This document shows positions 34,624-42,300 of a stretch of DNA of 64,000 bases, piece by piece. The stretch covers positions 620,001-684,000 of the forward strand of contig NZ_CP096882.1 of NCBI RefSeq assembly GCF_023273875.1. Reading direction: 5' to 3'. This DNA comes from Pseudarthrobacter sp. SSS035 (GTDB lineage Bacteria > Actinomycetota > Actinomycetes > Actinomycetales > Micrococcaceae). Within the stretch, counting starts at the first letter, position 1. The number at the start of each line of letters is the position of its first letter. Under the pieces are notes generated by a model. That model saw only the letters and a program-made list of their open reading frames with translations, made no database searches and was not told where the DNA came from. Both the position numbers and the translations under genes were made by a program.

Positions 34624-35964
34624 ATGAATTGCAACCTTCGTAGGGGGCTGCTTAGCACCCTCTTTGCCGGCGGGCTACTAGCCTTCGGCGCCACCGCGGC
34701 CAGCGCCGCGGACACAACCAGCGGACCGGACCTCACGGCCTCCGCACTGGTCTCAGCGGCGACGTCCGCAGATGCGACGTCGTTGGGCCTGCTGGGTGGC
34801 TCAACGCAGTCGGACACTGCTGACGTCGCCGCTGTGGTCGACGTCAGCCTCGGCCTTGGCAACGGCCTTCTCGGCAGCACCAACGGCGGCGGCACTGACA
34901 GCACCACCGCTGACGTCGCCGCCGTCGCGGACGTCAACCTCGGAGACAACCTCCTCGGCAACACCAACAGCACCGGCACCGGCAGCACCACCGCCGTCGC
35001 CGCCGTCGTGGACGTCAACCTCGGAGACAACCTCCTCGGCAGCACGAACGGCAGCGGCACCACCGCTGACGTAGCCGCAATCGTCGACGTCAACCTCGGT
35101 CTCGGCAACGGCCTCCTCGGCAGCACCAACAGCGGCGGCACTGACAGCACCACCGCTGACCTCGCCGCCGTCGTGGACGTCAACCTCGGAGACAACCTCC
35201 TCGGCACCACCAACGGCAACGGCAGCGACAGCACCACCGCCGTCGATATCAACCTCGGCCTCGGTGATGGCATCCTCGGCGGTACAAACGACAGTGGCAC
35301 CGCCGCTGACGTAGCCGCAATCGTCGACGTCAACCTCGGAGACAACACCAACGGGAACGGCACCACCAACGCCACCGCCGACGTCGCCGCCGTAGTAGAC
35401 CTCAACCTCGGAGACAACCTCCTCGGCAACACCAACGGCAGCGGCGCTGACAGCACCACCGCGGTCGCCGCAGCGGCCGATATCAACCTCGGCCTGGGCA
35501 CGTCCGGCGTTCTTGACGGCGCGAATGTTGCTATTGATGCATGCGTCATCATCGGCGGCGGCACCGATGGCTGTGGAACCCCAGGTACTGAAACCCCCGG
35601 TACGGAAATGCCCGGTACGGACACAACGGACCCGGGAACCGGCACGACGGGTGACACGGACAGCACGGATCCAGGTACCGGAACTACCGGCACCACCGAT
35701 CCGGGAACCGGGACTACCGGCACCACCGATCCGGGATCCGGAACTACCGGCACCACGGGGGCTGGCACGACCGGTATCACTGTTGTTCCCGCCGGCACCA
35801 CCTCCGGCTCGGTATCTTCCGCAGAAAACACCATGGGCAACACCTCAGCTCAGGGCGGCACCGCCACCTTGGCCAAGACGGGCATGGATGCTTCACTGAT
35901 CCCTCTCGCCGTCATCCTGCTGCTTGCCGGACTGCTGATGCTCAAGCGGCGCCGGAAGGCCTAG
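34624..35964 (+). CDS. Repeat-rich wall-anchored protein with LAKTG sorting signal
   Basis: A 446-residue exported surface protein. Residues 1-29 are a signal peptide (ATAASA). Residues about 55-300 are imperfect repeats of roughly 27 residues built on ADVAAVVDVNLGDNLLGNTN and a Gly/Ser/Thr linker, nine to eleven copies. A threonine/glycine/proline linker (TTDPGTGTTGTTDPGTGTTG) spans residues 330-380. The C-terminus has LAKTG, a hydrophobic helix and KRRRKA, which is the LPXTG-like signal used by class E sortases in high-GC Gram-positives. A clear AGGAG site precedes the ATG. No sortase gene is in the window. Confidence 0.85.
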   Translation: MNCNLRRGLLSTLFAGGLLAFGATAASAADTTSGPDLTASALVSAATSADATSLGLLGGSTQSDTADVAAVVDVSLGLGNGLLGSTNGGGTDSTTADVAAVADVNLGDNLLGNTNSTGTGSTTAVAAVVDVNLGDNLLGSTNGSGTTADVAAIVDVNLGLGNGLLGSTNSGGTDSTTADLAAVVDVNLGDNLLGTTNGNGSDSTTAVDINLGLGDGILGGTNDSGTAADVAAIVDVNLGDNTNGNGTTNATADVAAVVDLNLGDNLLGNTNGSGADSTTAVAAAADINLGLGTSGVLDGANVAIDACVIIGGGTDGCGTPGTETPGTEMPGTDTTDPGTGTTGDTDSTDPGTGTTGTTDPGTGTTGTTDPGSGTTGTTGAGTTGITVVPAGTTSGSVSSAENTMGNTSAQGGTATLAKTGMDASLIPLAVILLLAGLLMLKRRRKA

Positions 35965-36231
35965 CGGACTCCGCACTCAGCGGACTGCGACGGCTAAGAC
36001 CGTCAACGCACCGGCTCCGCCGTTCGCGGCCTAGCCAACAGTTCCGATAGGAGGTGGCCACCGGAGAGCTCAACCACCAGCACTTGTCCTTGTGACCGGA
36101 GGTCCGGCTGAGAAAGTCCCAATCACTTCTCGGCCGGGCCGCCGGCGTGCCGGCAGACGGCTCAAAGGATGCCCTACCGGCCGGTATTATTGAGCAGGAA
36201 TAGTGCCGCAGCGCACCGGGAGGAACTGGTC

Positions 36232-37446
36232 ATGGTGGCGGATTCGCCTAGCTCCATTAAGAATGAAACGCTCGGCGGACGCTACCGGCTGGCGGACATA
36301 ATCGGCCGCGGCGGCATGTCATCCGTCTACCGCGCCCGGGACGAAAACCTGGGCAGGGATATCGCCCTGAAGCTCTTTGCCCCACAGGCACCGGATGCCA
36401 ATGAGCTCAGGCGCCAGGAATCCGAAATCCAACTGCTGGCAACACTCAACCATCCCAGCCTGGTCACGCTGTTCGATGCAGGCATCGATACCCGTGTCCT
36501 GGACGAACCTCGGCCGTTCCTGACGATGGAGCTGGTGGAGGGCCAGGACCTCCGCAGCCGGATCAGGCACAGTGCAGTTCCCTTGGACGAGCTTGCAGTC
36601 ATCGGGGCCGGTGTCGCCGACGCGCTGGCCTACGTGCACAGCCTCGGCATCATCCACCGCGACATCAAGCCCGGGAACATCCTGCTCGTACAGATCCGTC
36701 CGGGCGAACCTCTACGACCCAAACTCACGGATTTTGGCATCGCCAGGATGGCGGATTCAGCCCGGCTGACCGCCACGGGAACCATGGTGGGGACGGCCGC
36801 ATATCTCAGTCCGGAGCAGGCCATGGGTTCTCCCCTGTCGCCCGCCACTGATATCTACTCGCTGGGTCTGGTACTGCTGGAATGCGTCAAGCAAACCGTT
36901 GAGTTCCCGGGCAGCGCCGTGGAATCCGCAGTTGCCAGGTTGCACCGGGCACCCGAGATTCCCGCTGACCTTCCGGCGGAGTGGGCTGATCTGATCCGTT
37001 CCATGACTGCCATCGAACCGCTGGAACGTCCCGTAGCGTCCGACGTTGAATCCGTTCTGCGTCAGGCCCTGGTGTCACCCGTGTCCGCACCGGGCGAGCT
37101 CGCGCCGGAGATAACCCGCGTACTCCCGGCTATGCCGTTCAGGCCGCCGTCCATCGCCATCACCGCGGAATCAGATCTGCCTGTAGTCCGGTCCAGCAAG
37201 GGCAAGCTGGACATCACCCGCGGTCCTGACGCGCGGAGCTGGGTCCCGGACTTGTCTCGTCTCCGCCACACCGGAAGGCGGTTCTGGACTGTCACCGCAC
37301 TGGGCGTGCTCGCCGCTGGAGCAGCCGTGGGGGCGCTGACCTTGAGCCTGGCACCTCAGCCTACGCCCGACGTCGTTCCTTACCCCGCCGTCAACGGCAC
37401 CTTGGGCGACCACCTCAAGGAACTTCAGGAGAGCGTGGAACCATGA
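36232..37446 (+). CDS. Membrane-bound serine/threonine protein kinase
   Basis: A 404-residue Hanks-type kinase. The kinase domain occupies about residues 16-275: glycine loop IGRGGMSSVY, lysine in IALKLF, HRDIKPGN catalytic loop, DFGIAR metal motif and the activation segment TATGTMVGTAAYLSPEQ. A proline-rich linker follows, then one transmembrane helix (FWTVTALGVLAAGAAVGALTL) and a 30-residue external tail with no PASTA domains. I chose the ATG at 36232 with GGGAGGA 7 bases upstream. The last 4 bases overlap the lipoprotein gene, a tight pairing that suggests a shared function. Confidence 0.92.
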   Translation: MVADSPSSIKNETLGGRYRLADIIGRGGMSSVYRARDENLGRDIALKLFAPQAPDANELRRQESEIQLLATLNHPSLVTLFDAGIDTRVLDEPRPFLTMELVEGQDLRSRIRHSAVPLDELAVIGAGVADALAYVHSLGIIHRDIKPGNILLVQIRPGEPLRPKLTDFGIARMADSARLTATGTMVGTAAYLSPEQAMGSPLSPATDIYSLGLVLLECVKQTVEFPGSAVESAVARLHRAPEIPADLPAEWADLIRSMTAIEPLERPVASDVESVLRQALVSPVSAPGELAPEITRVLPAMPFRPPSIAITAESDLPVVRSSKGKLDITRGPDARSWVPDLSRLRHTGRRFWTVTALGVLAAGAAVGALTLSLAPQPTPDVVPYPAVNGTLGDHLKELQESVEP

Positions 37447-37928
37447 GCCCTGCACCGAAGCACCGCGGGCGTTCGGCCGCTGCCAAATGCCTGACAGCGG
37501 CAGCAGCATTTCTGCTCGCCGGTTCAATGGCAGCGTGCGGTCCGGCTGAGACCGGCCTTCAACGTGATGCCGCCCGACAACTCCAGGAACGAGTCCTCCG
37601 CGTCACCCAGGCCTCCGCGAATAATGACCCCGCTGGCGGATTGGCAGCTTTGGATAGCCTCGAGGCCGACCTCGCGTCCGGTGCGGGGACCGGGCAGGTT
37701 TCCGAGGAACGCCGGCGCCGCATCACGACGGCCGCCACTGCCGTCCGGGCAGACCTGACGGCGGCCAAGGCCGTAGCCGACGCCGCAGCAGCGAAGGCCG
37801 CAGAGGACGCGGCCGCTGCGCAAAAGCAGGCAGACGCCGATGCGGCCCAGAAAGCGGTCACCGCGCCGGTATCTCCCGCGCCCACATACGACAAGGGAAA
37901 TAGAGGCAAAGGCAAGGACGACGACTGA
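37443..37928 (+). CDS. Small helical lipoprotein
   Basis: A 161-residue exported lipoprotein. The signal peptide ends in a lipobox MAAC (Cys32). The mature part is one long Ala-rich helical region (LQERVLRVTQASANNDPAGGLAALDSLEADLA, then VRADLTAAKAVADAAAAKAAEDAAAAQKQADADAAQ), ending in a short polar tail. The coiled-coil look suggests binding of wall or membrane partners. It overlaps the kinase gene by ATGA and may be the kinase's extracellular partner; that is inference. Confidence 0.75.
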   Translation: MSPAPKHRGRSAAAKCLTAAAAFLLAGSMAACGPAETGLQRDAARQLQERVLRVTQASANNDPAGGLAALDSLEADLASGAGTGQVSEERRRRITTAATAVRADLTAAKAVADAAAAKAAEDAAAAQKQADADAAQKAVTAPVSPAPTYDKGNRGKGKDDD

Positions 37929-37998
37929 CGGGCAGACGGACGGCACATCACGTATTAACCCACCCGTGCTTCATTCGGTCCCGTCGACTAGACGAAAA

Positions 37999-38030
37999 AG
38001 GCGGCGCCCCGGTTTCGCGGGGCGCCGCCT
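37999..38030 (-). terminator. Rho-independent terminator of icd
   Basis: On the minus strand AGGCGGCGCCCCG and CGGGGCGCCGCCT pair around 6 bases and are followed directly by TTTTTCG. It lies 17 bases after the icd stop and can also stop transcription from the lipoprotein side. Confidence 0.9.
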
Positions 38031-38047
38031 CTTAGCTTCGGTTCCGC

Positions 38048-40267
38048 TTAGTTCAGGGTCGCAATGACCTTGTTCAGCGTGGCGGACGGACGCATCACGG
38101 CCGAGGCCTTGGCCTCATCCGGACGGTAGTAACCGCCGACGTCCACCGCTGAGCCCTGGACCGCGGCAAGCTCGCCGACGATGGTGTCCTCGTTGGAGGA
38201 AAGCTCCTTGGCCACAGCCGCGAACGATGCCGCCAGCTCCGCGTCCTCGGTCTGCTTGGCCAGTTCCTCAGCCCAGTAGCGGGCGAGGAAGTAGTGGCTG
38301 CCACGGTTGTCCAGCTCGCCCGCGCGGCGGCTCGGGGACTTGTTTTCCAGCAGGAAGGTTCCCGTCGCCTTGTCCAGGGTGTCTGCCAGGACCTGGGCGC
38401 GGGCGTTGTTCGTGGTGGTGGCCAGGTGCTCGAAGCTGACGGCCAGAGCCAGGAATTCACCCAGGCTGTCCCAGCGCAGGTGGTTTTCCTTGAGCAGCTG
38501 CTGGACGTGCTTGGGAGCAGATCCGCCGGCGCCGGTCTCGAAGAGGCCGCCACCGTTCATCAGCGGTACAACCGACAGCATCTTGGCGCTGGTGCCCAGT
38601 TCGAGGATGGGGAACAGGTCCGTGAGGTAGTCGCGGAGCACGTTGCCGGAGACGGAGATGGTGTCCTCGCCCTTGCGGATGCGCTCCAGGGTGAAGGCAG
38701 TTGCCTTCACCGGGGACATGATCTCGATCTGCAGGCCCTCGGTGTCGTGGTCCTTGAGGTATTCGTTGACCTTGGCGATGAGATTGGTGTCGTGCGCGCG
38801 GGTCTCGTCCAGCCAGAACACTGCGGGCGTCTTGGAGGCGCGGGCGCGGGTGACGGCCAGCTTGACCCAGTCGCGGATGGGGGCATCCTTGGTCTGGCAG
38901 GCGCGCCAGATGTCACCTGGGGCGACTTCGTGTTCGATCAGCACAGCGCCGGAACCGTCCACGATCTGCACGGTGCCGGCTTCCTGGATCTCGAACGTCT
39001 TGTCGTGGCTGCCGTATTCCTCGGCGGCCTGGGCCATCAGGCCTACGTTCGGGACGGTGCCCATGGTGGTGGGGTCGAAGGCGCCGTGTGCGCGGCAGTC
39101 GTCCAGAACAACCTGGTAGATGCCGGCGTAGGAGCTGTCCGGGAGGACCGCCAAGGTGTCGGCTTCCTGGCCGTCCGGGCCCCACATGTGGCCGGAGGAC
39201 CGGATCATGGCGGGCATGGAAGCGTCCACGATGATGTCGGAGGGCACGTTGAGGCTGGTGATGCCCTTGTCCGAGTCCACCATCGCCAGGGCCGGGCCGT
39301 CCTCCAGGCCCTTCTGGATGAGCGCCTTCACGCCTTCACGGACGTCCTCCGGAAGCTCCTCGAGGCCGCTCAGGATGGCGGCCAGGCCGTTGTTGGGGCT
39401 CAGGCCCGCGGCGGTGAGCTGCTTGCCATAGGTCTCGAACAGTTCGGAGAAGTAGGCCTTCACCACGTGGCCGAAGATGATGGGGTCCGAGACCTTCATC
39501 ATGGTGGCCTTCAGGTGCGCTGAGAACAGGACGCCCTCTTCCTTGGCGCGGACTACCTGGGCTGCCAGGAACTCGTCCAGCGCCGCGGCGCGCATAACCG
39601 TGCCGTCGATGACCTCGCCGGCCAGCACCGGGAAGGCCTTCTTCAGGACCTTGACCGAGCCGTCTTCGCGGACCAGCTGGAGGGCGATGGTGCCGTCGGA
39701 CTCGATGACCACGGACTTCTCGTTCGCGCGGAAGTCGTCAGCCGTCATGTGCGCAACGTTGGTCTTGGAATCCGCGGACCAGGCACCCATGGAGTGCGGG
39801 TTCTGGCGGGCGTAGTTCTTGACGGACAGCGGTGCACGGCGGTCCGAGTTTCCCTCGCGCAGGACCGGGTTCACAGCGGAGCCCTTGATCTTGTCGTAGC
39901 GGGAGCGGACGGCCGTTTCCTCGTCCGAGGAGGGGTTGTCCGGGTAATCCGGCAGGTTGTAGGCCTGGCCCTGGAGCTCGGCGACGGCGGCCTTCAGCTG
40001 CGGGATGGAAGCGCTGATGTTGGGCAGTTTGATGATGTTGGCGTCCGGCGTCTTTGCCAGCTCACCCAGTTCAGCAAGGGCATCGCCGATCTGCTGTTCC
40101 GGGGTGAGGTAGTCACCGAACACGGAGATGATGCGGCCTGCGAGCGAAATGTCACGGGTCTCCACCTCCACACCTGCGGTCGAAGCAAACGCCTCGATGA
40201 TCGGCAAGAACGAATAAGTAGCCAGCATCGGCGCTTCGTCGGTGTGGGTATAGATAATCTTGGACAT
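38048..40267 (-). CDS. icd: Isocitrate dehydrogenase (NADP), monomeric type
   Basis: A 739-residue monomeric NADP-isocitrate dehydrogenase of the TCA cycle, making 2-oxoglutarate. Start MSKIIYTHTDEAPMLATYSFLPIIEAF, NPHSMGAWSADSKTNVAHM, and LTDLFPILELGTSAKMLSVVPLMNGGGLFETGAGGSAPKH are characteristic of this class, which lacks similarity to the dimeric enzyme. Full length. Solitary gene between the lipoprotein and a small hypothetical gene. Confidence 0.97.
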   Translation of the reverse strand: MSKIIYTHTDEAPMLATYSFLPIIEAFASTAGVEVETRDISLAGRIISVFGDYLTPEQQIGDALAELGELAKTPDANIIKLPNISASIPQLKAAVAELQGQAYNLPDYPDNPSSDEETAVRSRYDKIKGSAVNPVLREGNSDRRAPLSVKNYARQNPHSMGAWSADSKTNVAHMTADDFRANEKSVVIESDGTIALQLVREDGSVKVLKKAFPVLAGEVIDGTVMRAAALDEFLAAQVVRAKEEGVLFSAHLKATMMKVSDPIIFGHVVKAYFSELFETYGKQLTAAGLSPNNGLAAILSGLEELPEDVREGVKALIQKGLEDGPALAMVDSDKGITSLNVPSDIIVDASMPAMIRSSGHMWGPDGQEADTLAVLPDSSYAGIYQVVLDDCRAHGAFDPTTMGTVPNVGLMAQAAEEYGSHDKTFEIQEAGTVQIVDGSGAVLIEHEVAPGDIWRACQTKDAPIRDWVKLAVTRARASKTPAVFWLDETRAHDTNLIAKVNEYLKDHDTEGLQIEIMSPVKATAFTLERIRKGEDTISVSGNVLRDYLTDLFPILELGTSAKMLSVVPLMNGGGLFETGAGGSAPKHVQQLLKENHLRWDSLGEFLALAVSFEHLATTTNNARAQVLADTLDKATGTFLLENKSPSRRAGELDNRGSHYFLARYWAEELAKQTEDAELAASFAAVAKELSSNEDTIVGELAAVQGSAVDVGGYYRPDEAKASAVMRPSATLNKVIATLN

Positions 40268-40495
40268 GCGCGGGCGTCTCCCTGGAGGTCGGCTGATTTT
40301 TTGGAAATTTGTTCTATTTCACCACCCCCTAACTTACCTGAGGACACGGCCTTGAACCGTACCGGGGCGGCCGGACGGCCCTTGCATTACAGCGGATTGG
40401 GGCATGGGAGAACGCCCGACGGCGGTGCGCACCCCGGGCCGCCAGCCGCCGTCGCGCTTTACCTCCGGGAGCCACCGGCGCAGGTGAGGATCAGG

Positions 40496-40837
40496 TCAGC
40501 GCCTCTTGTGGGGTATGTCACTGGGCCAGAGCTGCACGTACTTGGGGTCCTGGCGCCGCAATTCCTCCGTTGCTGTGAACGAGTGGACCGGATCAACGTC
40601 GCGCAACTGAAGGGCTGCGGCGTAGGCCTCAACATCCGGGGCAGCACTTCGGCCACCGGCGTCAGCTGTAACATGCCGGCCGATGACGGCGGACCTTTTG
40701 GCGGACTTCCTGAAAGCAATCACGACGGGACCCCAATTCGCTGAGAGTCCGGAGCCCAGATCGGACGTGTAACTGTATAGAGAAAAGTACCCTTTGGCGG
40801 CCGTTTTTGCCAGAGCGGCGCACCAGCGAGCGATCAT
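40496..40837 (-). CDS. Hypothetical protein
   Basis: A 113-residue open frame. I do not recognise it. The N-terminus is MIARWCAALAKTAAKGYF, followed by a polar body with LSANWGPVVIAFRKSAKR and a C-terminus YVQLWPSDIPHKRR that looks like real protein. The GC content is lower than in its neighbours and no strong ribosome site is visible. If not a gene, then 40268-40965 holds only the icd and protease promoters and a 9-bp-stem hairpin at 40417-40454. Confidence 0.4.
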   Translation of the reverse strand: MIARWCAALAKTAAKGYFSLYSYTSDLGSGLSANWGPVVIAFRKSAKRSAVIGRHVTADAGGRSAAPDVEAYAAALQLRDVDPVHSFTATEELRRQDPKYVQLWPSDIPHKRR

Positions 40838-40965
40838 GAACGCCTGCCCGCGACCATACCCGAGGCGTCACTACTATTTACAAATTTGTCATACGTCGAT
40901 AGGTTCGAGGAGTCACGCGGCGGGCCGTCCCGGACCCCCTCACACCCGTTTTAGACAGGACAACA

Positions 40966-41934
40966 ATGACGCGAACCAGCTCCCTGGCTGCCAGCTTCCT
41001 GAGCCTTTCGGCAGCTGCCATAATCGCGCTGGTTGGCGCCGGGGGCGCCAACGCTGCCCCATCGGCGTCGGACGATAAGGCAGTACCTTCGGTTGCCCGC
41101 GCAACGGCGGACAGCACCGGCGCGGCAGACTACTGGACATCAGACCGCATGCGCGCGGCGATTCCCGGCGATGTCCTCGCAAGCAAGGCGCTGGAGCGCG
41201 GCAGCTCTTCCAGCGCGGCGAGCGTGCTGAAGGGACCTAAAACCAAGGTGGCGGGCACCACGGGCAAGCCCTCACTCTCTCAGCCTGCAAGCCCTGTAGC
41301 CCACATCGGCAAGGTGTTCTTCACCCTCGGCGGCCAAAATTACGTCTGCTCCGGAAACGTCGTGTCGGCGTCGAACAAGAGCACAGTTGCCACGGCCGGA
41401 CACTGCCTCAACGAGGGTCCCGGCTCGTTCGCCACCAACTTCGTTTTTGTCCCTAAGTACAAGGACGGGGTGGCCCCCTATGGTGCGTGGACCGCCGACG
41501 AGTACTTCACGCCCACCCAGTGGAGCGCGGGTAGGGACATCAGCTACGACACCGGCTTTGCCGTGATGGACCCGAGGGAGGACGGCGCACTGCTGGAGGA
41601 TGTCGTCGGCGGCTCAGGCGTGGCATTCAATGAAGACCGCGGCCTGCAGTACACCGCCTACGGCTACCCCGCCGCCCAGCCCTTTAACGGCGAGCGGCTC
41701 TGGAGCTGCACCGGCACCGCCACCAATGACAAGACCAACCCGCAGTTCGGCACGCAGGGCATCCCCTGCGACATGACCGGCGGCTCTTCAGGCGGCCCGT
41801 GGTTCATCGGCAGCGGCTCCGACGGCTTCCAGAACTCCGTCAACAGTTACGGCTACAGCCCGAAGCCCGTGATGTACGGCCCGTACTGGGGCAGCGTCAT
41901 CAAAGCGACCTACGACAGTGCCGCAGCAGCCTAG
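40966..41934 (+). CDS. Secreted trypsin-like serine protease
   Basis: A 322-residue exported S1-family endopeptidase. A signal peptide (ASFLSLSAAAIIALVGAGGANA) precedes a pro-region with YWTSDRMRAAIPGD, a segment common in actinobacterial secreted peptidases. The protease domain has VATAGHC (His), RDISYDTGFAVM (Asp) and GIPCDMTGGSSGGPW (Ser); disulfide-forming cysteines flank His and Ser. Expected to act outside the cell as a glutamyl-endopeptidase-like or general trypsin-fold enzyme. Confidence 0.9.
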   Translation: MTRTSSLAASFLSLSAAAIIALVGAGGANAAPSASDDKAVPSVARATADSTGAADYWTSDRMRAAIPGDVLASKALERGSSSSAASVLKGPKTKVAGTTGKPSLSQPASPVAHIGKVFFTLGGQNYVCSGNVVSASNKSTVATAGHCLNEGPGSFATNFVFVPKYKDGVAPYGAWTADEYFTPTQWSAGRDISYDTGFAVMDPREDGALLEDVVGGSGVAFNEDRGLQYTAYGYPAAQPFNGERLWSCTGTATNDKTNPQFGTQGIPCDMTGGSSGGPWFIGSGSDGFQNSVNSYGYSPKPVMYGPYWGSVIKATYDSAAAA

Positions 41935-42229
41935 GAAAACCTCGCCGGACGAGGCATCCGGGAACGGATCCGTCAGCCACAGCAAATCGGGCCAGCCCCG
42001 CGAGGAGATCCTCGAGTACTGGACCAAACAGCGAATGGCCGCTGCAAAGCCCCGGGAGCTTCGGCTTCCGGAAGGGGGTCCGCGCCTCATGCAGCGGGGC
42101 GCGGACCCGGCACCACGTCCTTCCTGGCTGCCCGTTAAGGCCCGACGGCGCCTGTCCCCTCTTCGGGGACAGGCGCCGTCGACGTTTAACCCTGGGCCCA
42201 CGCCGGCAGGGTCCCCTGACCGAGCTTAG
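41918..42229 (+). CDS. Possible small protein overlapping the protease end
   Basis: A 103-residue frame that starts inside the last 17 bases of the protease gene in another frame. It has a polar N-terminus and the stretch EEILEYWTKQRMAAAKPREL. YWTxxRMxxAKP is the pro-region motif of secreted trypsin-like proteases, also in the gene just upstream (YWTSDRMRAAIP). From about residue 70 the frame runs into the terminator and repeat DNA, so the C-terminus is doubtful. It may be a real small gene or a degenerate protease 5' remnant. Confidence 0.3.
   Translation: MPQQPRKTSPDEASGNGSVSHSKSGQPREEILEYWTKQRMAAAKPRELRLPEGGPRLMQRGADPAPRPSWLPVKARRRLSPLRGQAPSTFNPGPTPAGSPDRA
42143..42181. terminator. Perfect hairpin terminator between protease and purH
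   Basis: CGACGGCGCCTGTCCCC and GGGGACAGGCGCCGTCG form a perfect 17-bp stem with a 5-base loop, followed by ACGTTTAAC. It sits between the convergent protease and purH genes. Confidence 0.8.
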
Positions 42230-42298
42230 GGAGCCGGTGGGTGGGCCCACGCCGGCAGGGTCCCCTGACCGAGCTTGCGAGGTTAGGGAGCCGGTGGG
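42193..42298. repeat. Two-copy tandem repeat of about 49-57 bp next to purH
   Basis: TGGGCCCACGCCGGCAGGGT and the following CCCCTGACCGAGCTT...AGGGAGCCGGTGGG occur twice in a row (42193-42241 and 42242-42298). The second copy has an 8-base insertion GCGAGGTT. It lies immediately after the purH stop. Confidence 0.85.
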
Positions 42299-42300
42299 GA

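Noticed and set aside
34800..35520. Possible CRISPR-like or satellite array
   Set aside because: The repeats keep the reading frame, vary in length and encode a signal-peptide and sorting-signal protein; no cas genes are nearby.
40417..40454. Terminator for icd or for the hypothetical gene at 40496
   Set aside because: A 9-bp stem with a 20-base loop and no usable T-run on either strand; position upstream of icd does not suit a terminator.
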